A stretch of DNA of 64,000 nucleotides from Marinomonas gallaica (GCF_001639745.1 NZ_LTAX01000008.1:62001-126000); one strand, 5' to 3'; shown: positions 1 to 9,563, counted from the first letter of the stretch. Notes: generated by a model not told the origin, from the sequence alone. Program-made: numbers and translations.

Positions 1-115
1 AACGCCAGTTGTAATCAGCTGCATGAGCTGAAGTTGCTACTGCGCCAGCGCCTAAAGCGACAGCAAGAGAACTCGCGACTAAATGTTTTTTTACTTTTTG
101 TAGTGTTTTTAACAT
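1..115 (-). CDS. secreted protein, N-terminal fragment (probable substrate-binding protein)
   Basis: The minus strand opens with ATG at 115, 10 nt after an AGAGG ribosome site, and runs off the window edge. The 38 visible residues are a classic signal peptide: basic start MLKTLQKVKKH, an Ala/Leu/Val core, and an AHA-A cleavage site, then DYNWR. This mature start resembles DctP-type TRAP binding proteins, but so little is visible that only export to the periplasm is supported. The transport assignment is a guess. Confidence 0.55.
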   Translation of the reverse strand, partial: MLKTLQKVKKHLVASSLAVALGAGAVATSAHAADYNWR

Positions 116-490
116 GAGTAACCTCTTGATAAAGAGTTGCTAGATTTAGCCATGTCCTCCCCGACGATGGCGGCTTTTACGGATATTTTCAAAAAGCTTG
201 CACAAATTAAACCATACAAAACCTACCTAAAGTTTTGTTGTGACCAAACAATAGAACGTATTTTAAAAGTCTTTATAAATCAGATGTATAGTTGGTTTAG
301 ATTCGTGCGTGTGCCCTATATTAGGGCTCAAATAGTGTCACAATTATGACGCGCCCATGATGATCTAGTAATTTGATTATTAAAGCATTTTCAAAAAATT
401 ACGTCGGTTTTTATTGATCAATGAATGCCCAACAATCAGAGTGTATTATAATGCACTCTTATGGTGCAATTAAGGGGATGATTAGACCGT
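116..490. other. intergenic region between two minus-strand genes
   Basis: No convincing gene is seen. The stretch is the upstream region of the secreted protein at 1-115. It holds two candidate operators: a perfect inverted repeat GCCCTA-TAT-TAGGGC at 313-327 and GTCA-N6-TGAC at 337-350. A TATAAT-like hexamer lies near 446. A 70-codon open frame at 137-349 has no ribosome site and no recognisable domain, so I do not count it. Confidence 0.4.
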
Positions 491-520
491 AAAAAAGGGG
501 AAGCGATGCTTCCCCTTTTT
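491..520 (-). terminator. intrinsic terminator of the chemoreceptor gene
   Basis: A perfect hairpin with arms AAAAGGGGAAGC and GCTTCCCCTTTT around a 3-nt loop has T or A runs on both sides. It lies 28 bp beyond the chemoreceptor stop codon and could stop transcription in either direction. Confidence 0.85.
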
Positions 521-547
521 CTCAAACTAATTCTAAAAAATAAATGA

Positions 548-2434
548 CTATCTAATTTCAAATTGCGCAATTTGTTGGGTTAAGCTGGAAACATGGCCAT
601 GGATGTCTTGGCCGGATGCTTTGATATTTTGCGTCGCATGGTAGTTATGTTCGATGCTTTGAGCAATATCATCCATATCTTTGGCCATGGTCTGTGTCGT
701 CAGTACAACTTCTTGAATCGAAGCAGAAATCGATTGTGTCCGCTCTGCAGCATCTAAGGTTAACGCTTCCACTTCTTTGATGGTAAAGACAGCCGTTTCG
801 CCTTTCTCTTTTCCAGCGGCGACTTGTTCTAAGCTGGACGCCATGGCCGCGATAACATTTTGGGTTTCTCGCTGAATGCCTTCAATTTTGCTGGTGATAC
901 TGCTGGTGGCTTGAACGGTTTGCTCGGCTAAGGTTCGGACTTCGTCTGCGACCACCGCAAAGCCTCGGCCTGCTTCTCCGGCACGTGCGGCTTCGATGGC
1001 TGCGTTCAGAGCGAGTAAGTTAGTTTGCTCTGCAACGCCCACGATTAGGTCGATCACGGAGTCAATTTCTTTGGAGCGCTCACCGAGCTGCGACACGCTG
1101 ACATGGGTTTGTTCAATGGAAGAGGCAACCGCTTGAATGGCGTCAATCGCATCACCAATCACATGCGCCCCGGTTTGAGCTGAGTTGTAGGCATCGTTAG
1201 TGGCCGCATTGACCTGTTGTGTCATATTGCCGACATCCGCAGATGTGTGAGAGATTTCTTCAGTCGCAGCAGCCAAAGTATTACTACGGTCGCGAATCTG
1301 CTCACTGCCAGACACGATCGTAATCGCATCCTCGCTTAATTGGTCGGCGGTGCTGACTAACGCTTGATTGCTATTGCGTAATTGGCTGACCAGAAGACTG
1401 AGGTTGTCCGTCATTTCATTCGAGGTCATTAAAATCTGATCGAATTCATCGTTTGGATTCATCGTGTTGTTGTCATGGCGAACCAGTTTGCCGGCCGCCA
1501 CTTCTTGTAAGCGTTTCAAGATGGTTTGGATTTTTTGATTTAAGCTGTAAATCACCGTCGCAATGATGGCACCGATGAGTAACGTAAGGACGATGCCACC
1601 AATGATCAAATTACGGCGTGCATTTGTGGCTGTAACATTGGCTTGCAGCTGTGCTTGTTCTAATAAAGGTGATTTCAGGTACTCTGTCGTATTGTTCAAG
1701 GTTTGTGAGTTTTGCTCGCGAGCCTGATTCAGCGCTTGTTTGATTTGTTTGCGCGACAAAGCGTAATTCGCAACGGGTTGAGCGGCCGTGCGATAGGCGT
1801 CTAACAATGGATTAAATACATCGCCAAAGCCAATCTCATTCACTTGTGTAACCAGCCCATCTAAAGACTCAAACCATATGACTTGGTTGGCCTGTGTTGG
1901 GTAGGCTAAAAAGTCCTTTTCTTTGGTGCGCACTTCTTTAAATGTGGCCGCAAAGCTGGCCAACATTGCGAGGTTTTCCTCAGCGGTCGCTGCGGCTTGG
2001 TTTAGAGCCAATAACGCACCACTTTGATTATCTGTACCCAGTTTTTGAGTGGTCTCTAAATAGCTTTGTAAGCGATCAAAGTAGTTTGGAAGGTTTTGCT
2101 TAAGTGTCCGCACACTTTGTTTCGCTTGCTCATCTAGGAAAGGATTCGCCAGTACTTGTTGCAGAGCGTCTTCTTCGATAAGACTGTCGAGTTCTTGAAA
2201 GAGTTTGGCAATGTCTTCTTGCTTAGGTGTATCCGCATGGCGTTCGAATTTGAGCAGCGTGATTTCCAGATTACTCAGCTGAGCATAGGAATCGGCAATA
2301 CTATTGGCTTTTAGCCCAGCTTGTTGCATCTGCTGAAAATTCATCACAGCGTATAAGCCAAACCCAGCAAAACCGATACATACGAAAAGCAAAATAGCGA
2401 TCAGCTTTTGTCGAACAGAAAGTTTTAAGGACAC
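548..2434 (-). CDS. methyl-accepting chemotaxis protein
   Basis: Inner-membrane chemoreceptor that signals ligand binding through CheW/CheA to the flagellar motor. I start it at GTG 2434 because TAGGAG lies 5 nt upstream; the longer open frame adds 36 residues before the first membrane helix. The 628-residue protein has TM1 near residues 10-30, a long all-helical periplasmic part with no PAS or Cache look (possibly a helical-bundle sensor), TM2 near 274-297, a HAMP segment, and the conserved signalling hairpin near 460-490 ([19 protein letters not shown], then [18 protein letters not shown]). There is no C-terminal CheR/CheB pentapeptide. The ligand is unknown. It stands alone, with terminators on both sides. 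Confidence 0.93.
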   Translation of the reverse strand: MSLKLSVRQKLIAILLFVCIGFAGFGLYAVMNFQQMQQAGLKANSIADSYAQLSNLEITLLKFERHADTPKQEDIAKLFQELDSLIEEDALQQVLANPFLDEQAKQSVRTLKQNLPNYFDRLQSYLETTQKLGTDNQSGALLALNQAAATAEENLAMLASFAATFKEVRTKEKDFLAYPTQANQVIWFESLDGLVTQVNEIGFGDVFNPLLDAYRTAAQPVANYALSRKQIKQALNQAREQNSQTLNNTTEYLKSPLLEQAQLQANVTATNARRNLIIGGIVLTLLIGAIIATVIYSLNQKIQTILKRLQEVAAGKLVRHDNNTMNPNDEFDQILMTSNEMTDNLSLLVSQLRNSNQALVSTADQLSEDAITIVSGSEQIRDRSNTLAAATEEISHTSADVGNMTQQVNAATNDAYNSAQTGAHVIGDAIDAIQAVASSIEQTHVSVSQLGERSKEIDSVIDLIVGVAEQTNLLALNAAIEAARAGEAGRGFAVVADEVRTLAEQTVQATSSITSKIEGIQRETQNVIAAMASSLEQVAAGKEKGETAVFTIKEVEALTLDAAERTQSISASIQEVVLTTQTMAKDMDDIAQSIEHNYHATQNIKASGQDIHGHVSSLTQQIAQFEIR

Positions 2435-2507
2435 AAAAACTCCTAAGTCAAAGGAAGTGAGAAGAGCATAAATTAACGCATAAATATGAACAGTACATTT
2501 AAAAAAA

Positions 2508-2528
2508 GCCCGAGCAAGTGCACGGGCT
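2508..2528 (-). terminator. terminator-like hairpin in the chemoreceptor leader
   Basis: Read on the minus strand, AGCCCG and CGGGCT pair around a short loop and are followed directly by seven T. It lies 74 bp upstream of the chemoreceptor start codon, inside what should be its 5' leader, so it may attenuate that transcript or block read-through from upstream. A second hairpin (AAGAAGC/GCTTCTT, 2556-2578) lies just before it. Confidence 0.6.
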
Positions 2529-2796
2529 AATAAAAAGTACAAAGATTCTCAAAATAAGAAGCATTGAGAGGGCTTCTTAAGAGCTACCAGCGCTAATTAA
2601 CAAGGGTGATGCCATTACTCAACACTGATAGCTCCACATTAGAGAAGCTCACTAGGGAGTGAAACGCTGTTGTCTAAACCTAAAGTTAGGTGTTGACCAA
2701 ACAAACCTAGGGATCACAATGAATTGGCCATGTGGAATGCTATAAAGATCGGATATACTGAGTAACATTAGACATCTAGCTGAGTTGTTAGGGGGC
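2529..2796. other. divergent upstream region
   Basis: Region between the chemoreceptor leader and the LysR-type gene. It holds the hairpin at 2556-2578 and an inverted repeat ACCTAA-AG-TTAGGT at 2679-2692, which could be the LysR regulator's own binding site. I see no gene and no recognisable riboswitch consensus. Confidence 0.4.
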
Positions 2797-3744
2797 ATGA
2801 TGAGCGTGAAAAATTACTCGCTTGGTCAAGTAGGCGACTACGAAATCAAGCAACTGAAAGTCTTTAAAACAGTCGTAGACTGCGGTGGGTTTTCAGCGGC
2901 GGAGACCATGTTAAATATTGGCCGCTCTACGATCAGCCTGCATATTTCAAACCTTGAGTCTCGTTTGAACCTAACCCTCTGTAAGCGTGGTCGTGGTGGC
3001 TTCTCGTTGACCGAAGAAGGTGAAATCATTTACCGCATGACCGAAACCTTACTGGAATCGTTAGATGCGTTTCGTATTACCGTGAACAACCTCAATGCCA
3101 GCTTGACGGGCCGTTTGCGGATTGCGCTGTCAGACTCGGTGAGTCTGGATCCGCGTTGCCGTTTTCCTGAGTTGATTCGTGAGTTCACCGACCGTGCACC
3201 GGAGGTGACGCTCGAAACCAACATCACTTCGATGGCTAAAATTGAGCGTACTATTTTAAACGATGGCGCAGACGTGGGGTTTATTCCCTATCACCGTAAA
3301 CTTGATGGCCTTGAGTACATCCATTTATACAGTGAGCCCTGCTATATCTATGTGGCCAAAACGCATCCATTGGCGCTGTTATCAGAGCAAGAGCAAATCG
3401 ATTCTGTTGATAGCTTTCCCGCCACACATGCGGGCTTGAAGCCTCATGAAGGGGCAAGTGAGCAGATATCTAACATGACTTTATCTGCAATCTCATATTT
3501 TTACGACACGCGTTTAGCGCTTATTTTATCCGGGCGATACATTGGCTTTTTACCCGAAACTTACGCGGCGGAGTATCTAAAACGCGGTGATATTGTTGCT
3601 GTTGCCACATCTCAGCGTTTTTATAACCTCGGCATGGCCGCTATCTACAAGAAAACCGCCCAGCCTAATAAGCCTAGAGAATTGTTTTTAGACGTGATTA
3701 GAGCGTACTTTGGACAAGGTGAAATGGGGGCAGCACCTTATTAG
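2797..3744 (+). CDS. LysR-family transcriptional regulator
   Basis: Cytoplasmic DNA-binding regulator of 315 residues. An N-terminal winged helix-turn-helix (about residues 14-75, with FSAAETMLNIGRSTISLHIS as recognition region) precedes a periplasmic-binding-protein-like effector domain. Start: two ATG codons in tandem (2797, 2800) follow TTAGGGGG; either fits. The gene faces away from the chemoreceptor and has no adjacent enzyme operon, so its target and inducer cannot be read from context. The inverted repeat at 2679-2692 is a candidate site. Confidence 0.9.
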   Translation: MMSVKNYSLGQVGDYEIKQLKVFKTVVDCGGFSAAETMLNIGRSTISLHISNLESRLNLTLCKRGRGGFSLTEEGEIIYRMTETLLESLDAFRITVNNLNASLTGRLRIALSDSVSLDPRCRFPELIREFTDRAPEVTLETNITSMAKIERTILNDGADVGFIPYHRKLDGLEYIHLYSEPCYIYVAKTHPLALLSEQEQIDSVDSFPATHAGLKPHEGASEQISNMTLSAISYFYDTRLALILSGRYIGFLPETYAAEYLKRGDIVAVATSQRFYNLGMAAIYKKTAQPNKPRELFLDVIRAYFGQGEMGAAPY

Positions 3745-3875
3745 GATTAGGCTCAGAGTAACCACATGATCATCTTCTAAATCGCTAATACTGCATTTAA
3801 TTTTCGAAGTCATTGGCGTTTTTTAAAGTGGGTTAATGGTACTGTCAATGAAACATCCACACAGGAGCTAGAACC

Positions 3876-4778
3876 ATGGCTGGTACAAATTTACTCGCGT
3901 TGATTGATGACATCGCTACCCTACTGGACGACATTGCGTTGATGTCTAAGGTGGCCGCTAAGAAAACCGGTGCAGTGCTCGGTGATGATCTAGCACTGAA
4001 CGCTCAGCAAGTTACAGGTGTCAGCGCTGACCGAGAGCTACCAGTAGTTTGGGCCGTTGCCAAAGGCTCTTTTATTAATAAACTGATTCTAGTGCCGCTC
4101 GCTTTACTGATTTCAGCCTTTGCGCCGTGGCTCATTACACCGTTGTTAATGATTGGAGGCTTGTATCTTTGTTTTGAAGGCTTCGAAAAGGTTCTGCAAA
4201 GCTTAACGCATAAAAAAGAGCACAGTGACCAGTTAAATCTACCAGAGGGTACAGATTTGGTGGCCTACGAGAAAAATAAAATCAAAGGCGCCATCCGCAC
4301 TGATTTTATACTATCAGCAGAAATCGTCGTTATTGCCTTAGGTACGGTTCAAAGCGCTGCGTTTATTAGCCAAGTCTTAGTGGTTTCCCTTATAGCCTTT
4401 GTTATGACCGCCGGTGTGTATGCTCTGGTTGCTGGGATCGTTAAGCTCGATGATCTAGGACTTTATCTAAGAAAAAAATACCCAGATGGCTTACTAAACA
4501 CTCTGGGGATGGGGCTCGTAACCTTCGCACCTAAGCTAATGAAAACACTTTCTGTGGTGGGCACCTTCGCCATGTTCTTAGTCGGTGGTGGCATCATTGC
4601 TCACGCCTTACCACACTGGGAAGCTCCGCTGTCATCCTTACCACCCGCACTCGAAACCATTGTATCTGGACTTATCCCGATGCTGATTAATTTAGGGATT
4701 GGTGTATTGGCAGGCGCATTCGTTTACCTTGTCTTGCAGTACGTAGCTGGCCCCGTACTATCTAAAATACGCTCTTAA
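3876..4778 (+). CDS. DUF808 family inner-membrane protein
   Basis: 300-residue integral membrane protein of the DUF808 (YedI-like) family, recognised from its N-terminus MAGTNLLALIDDIATLLDDI and the K-K-T-x-G-V-L-G-D-D-L-A-L-N region. Four or five hydrophobic segments follow (about 70-105, 145-185, 220-245, 265-290). AGGAG lies 10 nt before ATG. The family's biochemical function is not established. The gene is monocistronic, with no close partner. Confidence 0.88.
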   Translation: MAGTNLLALIDDIATLLDDIALMSKVAAKKTGAVLGDDLALNAQQVTGVSADRELPVVWAVAKGSFINKLILVPLALLISAFAPWLITPLLMIGGLYLCFEGFEKVLQSLTHKKEHSDQLNLPEGTDLVAYEKNKIKGAIRTDFILSAEIVVIALGTVQSAAFISQVLVVSLIAFVMTAGVYALVAGIVKLDDLGLYLRKKYPDGLLNTLGMGLVTFAPKLMKTLSVVGTFAMFLVGGGIIAHALPHWEAPLSSLPPALETIVSGLIPMLINLGIGVLAGAFVYLVLQYVAGPVLSKIRS

Positions 4779-4803
4779 GTTGCCAGAAATGGTTATTCCG
4801 TCG

Positions 4804-5514
4804 CTAAGAAAACAAATACCCATCAAAATCCGGCGCTTCGGTGTCAGACAGTTCAAACAGGGTTCGCTTGACGTTCTCTAGGTGTTGCCACATCGCATCA
4901 CGCGCGCCTTCAGCACTGCGTTTGCGCAGTTGCATCAATACTTTTTCGTGATCTTTTAGCCATTGGCCGTGATAGGACGACTCAGGGATACGAGCATGCA
5001 GTTGCTGCCACATGGGGTTGTTGTCGCGCATGTCCCAAAGACGCAGTACATTATCGACCAATAACGTGTTTTGCGTGGCTTGGGCGACCAATAAATGAAA
5101 CTCACGATCGGCGGCATTCGCTTTTTCAACGTTTTGCATTTCGGCTTCTTCAAGGTCTAATGTGTCTTGCAGTCGCTGTAAATCTGCTTTTGTCACTGTC
5201 AATGCTGCACAGGCGGCCACGGCGCTCTCAATCACTTGCCTTGCTTGAAGCAATTCGAAAGGGCCGACATCTGATACTTGTCGGTCAGGGCGATCAAATG
5301 GGCGAGCTTTTAGGTAGCTGCCAGAGCCTTTTTTGACTTCAATGAGCTCTTCAATTTCAAGCATGATGAATGCTTCACGCACCAACGTTCGGCTCACACC
5401 AAACAGCTCTGCGTAGACTCGCTCTGTCGGAAGCTTATCGCCAATACCCATGTCTGATTTGAGTATTTCTTGTTTAATCTTCTCACCAATTTCTTTGTAA
5501 AGACGTTCTGCCAT
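4804..5514 (-). CDS. GntR/FadR-type regulator of the sugar-acid locus
   Basis: 236-residue repressor-type protein: an N-terminal GntR winged helix (residues about 5-70, with DKLPTERVYAELFGVSRTLV) and a C-terminal helical FCD effector domain (H-L-L-V-A-Q-A-T-Q-N). This is the subfamily of UxuR and ExuR, which bind hexuronate intermediates. It is divergent from manD, and the shared intergenic region carries three TGGTATGCCA sites, one 30 bp upstream of its own start and one 25 bp upstream of manD. This arrangement predicts autoregulation plus control of the catabolic operon. The inducer is probably a uronate or aldonate (inference). Confidence 0.9.
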   Translation of the reverse strand: MAERLYKEIGEKIKQEILKSDMGIGDKLPTERVYAELFGVSRTLVREAFIMLEIEELIEVKKGSGSYLKARPFDRPDRQVSDVGPFELLQARQVIESAVAACAALTVTKADLQRLQDTLDLEEAEMQNVEKANAADREFHLLVAQATQNTLLVDNVLRLWDMRDNNPMWQQLHARIPESSYHGQWLKDHEKVLMQLRKRSAEGARDAMWQHLENVKRTLFELSDTEAPDFDGYLFS

Positions 5515-5543
5515 GATTTCTACTGATTAGATGGTTACAAAAG

Positions 5544-5553
5544 TGGTATGCCA
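5544..5553. promoter_or_regulatory. operator copy 1 (TGGTATGCCA)
   Basis: Near-palindromic decamer matching the TGGT-N2-RCCA style of FadR/UxuR-family sites. It lies close to the regulator's own start codon. The same decamer recurs 74 bp and 148 bp further on. Confidence 0.75.
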
Positions 5554-5617
5554 TATTTACGCACTTCCTCGAAAAAGTCGATAGAAAGTCGCGATCTTGT
5601 CCGGTTACAGCGAAAAA

Positions 5618-5627
5618 TGGTATGCCA
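5618..5627. promoter_or_regulatory. operator copy 2 (TGGTATGCCA)
   Basis: Second exact copy, in the middle of the divergent region, exactly 74 bp from each neighbour. Confidence 0.75.
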
Positions 5628-5691
5628 ATAGTGCAAGAATGCTTGTTTGTGGTTGAAAATTAGGCTAGTTTTAGCCTCGTAATCCATTTTT

Positions 5692-5701
5692 TGGTATGCC
5701 A
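5692..5701. promoter_or_regulatory. operator copy 3 (TGGTATGCCA)
   Basis: Third exact copy, 25 bp before the manD start codon and therefore well placed to block its promoter. An extra inverted repeat, AGGCTA-GTTT-TAGCCT, lies just upstream at 5662-5677. Confidence 0.75.
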
Positions 5702-5726
5702 AAAATAATAAGTTAGGTTTGTCAGT

Positions 5727-6938
5727 ATGAAAATTCGATCCGCAAAAGTGATTGTGACCTGCCCCGGACGCAATATGGTTACGCTTAAAATTGAAACCGA
5801 TGAAGGCGTATATGGTATTGGTGATGCGACGCTTAACGGCCGCGAGAAAGCGGTGGTAGCGTATCTAGAAGACCATGTTATCCCAACGCTCATTGGTAAA
5901 GATCCGCAGCGTATCGAAGATACTTGGCAGTACTTATACCGCGGTGCTTACTGGCGTCGCGGTCCTGTGACCATGACCGCTATTGCAGCCGTCGATGTGG
6001 CCCTGTGGGACATCAAAGCAAAAATGGCAAACATGCCGTTGTACCAATTGCTCGGTGGTAAAAGCCGTGAAAAAGTGATGGTCTATGGTCATGCGACCGG
6101 TTTAGACATCGACTCTTGTTTAGAAGAAGTGCAAAAGCATGTCGACCTAGGCTATAAAGCCGTACGTGTGCAATGTGGCATCCCTGGCGTACCGACTACT
6201 TATGGCGTCGCTAAAGAAGCGGGTAAGCCTTACGAGCCAGCCGACTCTGATCTGCCCGCTGAGCATGTTTGGTCGACGGAAAAATATCTCAACCACGTGC
6301 CAAAATTATTTGAAGCAGTACGCAATCAATTCGGTGAAGACTTGCATATTTTGCACGACGCACACCATCGTTTAACGCCGATTCAAGCGGCGCGTCTTGG
6401 CAAAGAAGTGGAACCTTACCACTTATTTTGGTTGGAAGACTGTACCCCTGCCGAGCATCAAGCGTCTTATGAAATCATCCGCCAGCACACCACTACTCCG
6501 TTGGCGATTGGTGAGGTTTTCAGCTCATTGCATGATTGCCAAGAGCTGATACAAAAGCAGCTGATCGACTACATTCGCGCCACGATTACCCATGCTGGTG
6601 GTATTACCAATGTACGCCGCATTGCCGATTTCGCTGCTTTGTACCATGTTAAAACAGGTTTCCATGGCGCAACCGATTTATCGCCTGTCTGCATGGGCGC
6701 AGCGCTGCATTTTGATACGTGGGTACCGAATTTTGGTATTCAAGAACACATGCCGCACACCGCTGAAACGGATGCTGTGTTCCCACATGCCTACGAATTT
6801 AAAGACGGCTTCTTCACTCCGGGCGAAGTGCCTGGGCACGGTGTTGACATCGATGAAGAACTGGCCGCGAAATACCCTTATAAACCTGCTTATCTTCCAG
6901 TGAATCGCTTGGAAGATGGCACCCTGTGGAACTGGTAA
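5727..6938 (+). CDS. manD: D-mannonate dehydratase, enolase superfamily (ManD/RspA)
   Basis: Cytoplasmic Mg-dependent dehydratase that removes water from D-mannonate to give 2-keto-3-deoxygluconate. At 403 residues it matches the ManD subgroup throughout. Visible signatures: the capping-domain start [20 protein letters not shown], the metal/base loop H-D-A-H-H-R-L-T (about 210-217), W-L-E-D-C, I-G-E-V-F and [10 protein letters not shown] (H313). The residue two after that His is Ala (A315); in this subgroup Ala there is associated with efficient, mannonate-specific enzymes and Pro with weak ones (from memory of family literature). It is the first gene of the operon; the next gene begins 4 nt after its stop. 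Confidence 0.92.
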   Translation: MKIRSAKVIVTCPGRNMVTLKIETDEGVYGIGDATLNGREKAVVAYLEDHVIPTLIGKDPQRIEDTWQYLYRGAYWRRGPVTMTAIAAVDVALWDIKAKMANMPLYQLLGGKSREKVMVYGHATGLDIDSCLEEVQKHVDLGYKAVRVQCGIPGVPTTYGVAKEAGKPYEPADSDLPAEHVWSTEKYLNHVPKLFEAVRNQFGEDLHILHDAHHRLTPIQAARLGKEVEPYHLFWLEDCTPAEHQASYEIIRQHTTTPLAIGEVFSSLHDCQELIQKQLIDYIRATITHAGGITNVRRIADFAALYHVKTGFHGATDLSPVCMGAALHFDTWVPNFGIQEHMPHTAETDAVFPHAYEFKDGFFTPGEVPGHGVDIDEELAAKYPYKPAYLPVNRLEDGTLWNW

Positions 6939-6942
6939 CCCT

Positions 6943-7965
6943 ATGAAAGCTTTCCAAGTTAAAAACGTTAACGAATACAACCTAATCGACACCGAGATGC
7001 CAGAAGTGGCGGCCGGTGAAGTGATGATTAAAACATCGTTCGCAGGGATTTGTGGTTCCGACTTGCACATCATTCATGGTCAAAACCCATTCGTACAGTT
7101 CCCCCGTGTCACAGGCCATGAATTCTCTGGCGTGGTAACGGCGCTGGCGGACGATGTCGAAGGTTTAGCCGTCGGTGATCGCGTGTGCGTTGACCCCGTT
7201 ATTAGTTGTGGCACCTGTTACCCTTGCCGCGCTGGACGCCATAACGTGTGTATGAACATGCAAGTATTTGGTGTACACCGTAACGGCGGCTTTAGCCAGT
7301 TTACCAGTGCGCCAGCGTCCAATGTGATTAAACTGCCAGACAACGTCACGCTAGAACAAGCCGCGTTGGTCGAGCCGTATTCCATTGCGATGAATGTGTT
7401 ATCGCGTATGAACCCAATTGATGGGGATACGCTATTGGTTTATGGCGCGGGCGTGATTGGTCTGACCATCGTGCAAGTCGCTAAAGCGATTGGCATTGAG
7501 CGAATTATCGTGACGGACATCGTTGCGGAGCGTTTAGAAACCGCCAAAGCATTGGGCGCAACCGATACGATCAATAGCCGCGAGCAAAACGTCGAAGACA
7601 CCGTACGTGAATGGACAAATGGCGAAGGCGTACCTTTGATCGCAGATGCGGCGTGCATTCCTGCCCTATTGCCTGAAATTTTGCGCATTGCCTGTCCTGC
7701 GGGCCGTGTTGGTCTATTGGGCTTTAGTTCTGCACCCAGTGATCTGTCGCAAATCGAAGTGATTAAGAAAGAGCTCACACTGGTTGGCTCTCGCTTAAAT
7801 AATCGCCGATTCCCACAAGTGCTGGAATTGATTGCGTCTGGTCAACTGGACCCACTGAAATTAATCAGTCACCGTGTTGCCTTGAATGAAATGCCGGATG
7901 GCATCCAGTTAATGGAAAAACACCCAGAGATTACCCGCAAAGTGCTCGTCACTATGGGTGAGTAA
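6943..7965 (+). CDS. zinc-dependent alcohol dehydrogenase, RspB-like (candidate L-gulonate 5-dehydrogenase)
   Basis: 340-residue medium-chain dehydrogenase. Catalytic-zinc residues appear in G-I-C-G-S-D-L-H and G-H-E-F-S-G; the structural-zinc cluster is C-G-T-C-Y-P-C-R-A-G-R-H-N-V-C; the NAD fold is at G-A-G-V-I-G-L. I start at ATG 6943, 4 nt after manD stops, since that gives the usual MKAFQV start. RspB proteins paired with ManD oxidise L-gulonate to D-fructuronate in characterised pathways, and the neighbouring fructuronate reductase and KDG kinase fit that role. A different polyol or aldonate substrate is possible. Confidence 0.85.
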   Translation: MKAFQVKNVNEYNLIDTEMPEVAAGEVMIKTSFAGICGSDLHIIHGQNPFVQFPRVTGHEFSGVVTALADDVEGLAVGDRVCVDPVISCGTCYPCRAGRHNVCMNMQVFGVHRNGGFSQFTSAPASNVIKLPDNVTLEQAALVEPYSIAMNVLSRMNPIDGDTLLVYGAGVIGLTIVQVAKAIGIERIIVTDIVAERLETAKALGATDTINSREQNVEDTVREWTNGEGVPLIADAACIPALLPEILRIACPAGRVGLLGFSSAPSDLSQIEVIKKELTLVGSRLNNRRFPQVLELIASGQLDPLKLISHRVALNEMPDGIQLMEKHPEITRKVLVTMGE

Positions 7966-8001
7966 CTTAAAACGATCGAAAATAAAAAAATGGAGTTACC
8001 C

Positions 8002-8961
8002 ATGATTAAACCAATGTTCAAAGCCATTGCTCTTTCTTCTGCGTTAATTGCGGCGGGTCTTACCCATGCCGCGGATGTCACCCTTAAGTTTGGTCATCCA
8101 GCGTCAGAAGACAATATTTGGCACAAAGCCGCTCTCAAGTTCAAAGAAGTGGCCGAAGCTGAATCGGATGGTCGAATTGAAGTGAAACTGTACCCAAGCT
8201 CACAGCTTGGTAAAGAACAGGATGTGATTAACAGCATTCAGTTAGGCACAGCGGACATGACCATGACCGGTGAATCGTTGCAAAATTGGGCACCAAAAGC
8301 CGCGTTGCTGGCCGTGCCTTATGCCTTTACCAGTTCTGAGCAGCTTAAAAATGCGGTAGAAGGTGAAGTCGGTCAAGAGATCGAAGAGCAGATCAAGCAG
8401 CAAACGGGTTTACAGCCGATTGCTTGGTTTGAGCGTGGTCCGCGCCACCTAACATCCAATCGCCCAATTATGGAGCCAAGTGATCTAGAAGGCATGAAAC
8501 TGCGTGTACCTAACGTACCACTGTTTGTAAAAGCGTGGCACAAATTAGGTGCTAAGCCGATTCCAATGTCGTTCAGTGAAGTCTTTACGTCGCTTCAACA
8601 GAACACGATTGATGGCCAAGAAAACCCACTGAGTTTAATCAAAAGCGCTAGCTTCTATGAAGTGCAAGACTACGTAAACCTAACCGGTCATGTGCGCAGC
8701 TGGATCTATGTTGTGATTGGCTCACACAAATTAAACAGCATGCCAGCGGACCTACGTGAGATCGTGCTGGATGCAGCGGCGCAAATGCAGTCATACGAAC
8801 ATGAAATGTTTAAAGCTGACGAAGCGGCACTGCGAGCAGACTTAGAAGCGCGCGGTATGACGTTTGTTGAGCCAAATATTGAGGCTTTCCAAAAAGAAGT
8901 AAAAGCCGCGGTGCAAGAGTCTTTGACACCTGAGCAGCTAGAACTTTTGAACAAAATTTAA
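8002..8961 (+). CDS. TRAP transporter solute-binding protein (DctP)
   Basis: Periplasmic binding component, 319 residues, with a signal peptide ending AHA-AD near residue 22. Family features include F-G-H-P-A-S-E-D-N near the mature start, Y-P-S-S-Q-L-G, and G-M-K-L-R-V-P with the carboxylate-binding Arg. Start ATG 8002 follows GGAG at 7 nt; an upstream in-frame ATG at 7990 would disrupt the signal peptide. The ligand is predicted to be the sugar acid processed by the flanking enzymes. A stem-loop after the gene probably raises its level relative to the membrane subunits. Confidence 0.93.
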   Translation: MIKPMFKAIALSSALIAAGLTHAADVTLKFGHPASEDNIWHKAALKFKEVAEAESDGRIEVKLYPSSQLGKEQDVINSIQLGTADMTMTGESLQNWAPKAALLAVPYAFTSSEQLKNAVEGEVGQEIEEQIKQQTGLQPIAWFERGPRHLTSNRPIMEPSDLEGMKLRVPNVPLFVKAWHKLGAKPIPMSFSEVFTSLQQNTIDGQENPLSLIKSASFYEVQDYVNLTGHVRSWIYVVIGSHKLNSMPADLREIVLDAAAQMQSYEHEMFKADEAALRADLEARGMTFVEPNIEAFQKEVKAAVQESLTPEQLELLNKI

Positions 8962-8974
8962 TAACGGCATGCTC

Positions 8975-9003
8975 AACCTCCCCTTGTTACGCTTGGGGAG
9001 GTT
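8975..9003 (+). terminator. intercistronic stem-loop between dctP and dctQ
   Basis: Arms AACCTCCCC and GGGGAGGTT are followed by CTTTATTTTTT. This is a partial terminator or 3'-stabilising hairpin inside the operon, as is common after genes for abundant binding proteins. Confidence 0.75.
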
Positions 9004-9027
9004 CTTTATTTTTTGGAGTTCTGTCCG

Positions 9028-9561
9028 ATGAATGCTCCCGCTTCTACGAGCACTTTAACGGTGAAAGTCACCTCATTGCTGCTGGCGATTCGTGCAGTGA
9101 TTGATAAGTGCTTTGCCATCCTTGCGTCAGCGGCGTTGCTGGCGATTGCTGCAGTGGTTCTATTGCAGGTTATTTCCCGCTTTATGTTGCCCACCTCGCC
9201 GGTTTGGACCGAGGAACTGTCGCGTTATCTGTTTATTTATTTAATTGTTCTAAGCTCCGGATTGGTGATTCGCGATGATCGTCATGTGCGCTTAGAGCTG
9301 TTTCAAGGGTTTCTAAGTCCATTTTGGAAACGCATCTACGTACTGATCTGCCATGTTCTGACTGCCGCCTTTGCGTTGTATTTGATTCCGTTCTCTATGC
9401 AGTACGCTCAAATAGGCCAGTGGCAAATGTCGCCTACCCTTGAAATGCCAATGTACTGGGTGTTCATTTCAGTGACCATTTTCTTTTACTTAACCGCTTT
9501 TTACAGTGTGCTAGGGGCTCTCTTAGAGTTACTTTCATTCACTCAACGTAAGGGTCAATAA
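9028..9561 (+). CDS. TRAP transporter small permease (DctQ)
   Basis: 177-residue membrane protein with four hydrophobic segments (about 22-48, 58-78, 99-122, 140-165). It has the DctQ signature W-T-E-E-L-S-R-Y-L-F-I-Y between the first two. ATG 9028 is chosen because GGAG lies 11 nt upstream. It pairs with DctM, which starts 2 nt after its stop, to form the sodium-driven transporter. The hairpin before it suggests lower expression than DctP. Confidence 0.92.
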   Translation: MNAPASTSTLTVKVTSLLLAIRAVIDKCFAILASAALLAIAAVVLLQVISRFMLPTSPVWTEELSRYLFIYLIVLSSGLVIRDDRHVRLELFQGFLSPFWKRIYVLICHVLTAAFALYLIPFSMQYAQIGQWQMSPTLEMPMYWVFISVTIFFYLTAFYSVLGALLELLSFTQRKGQ

Positions 9562-9563
9562 CC

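Noticed and set aside
137-349. 70-codon open frame on the plus strand
   Set aside because: No ribosome site, no domain, and it covers the upstream control region of the secreted protein gene.
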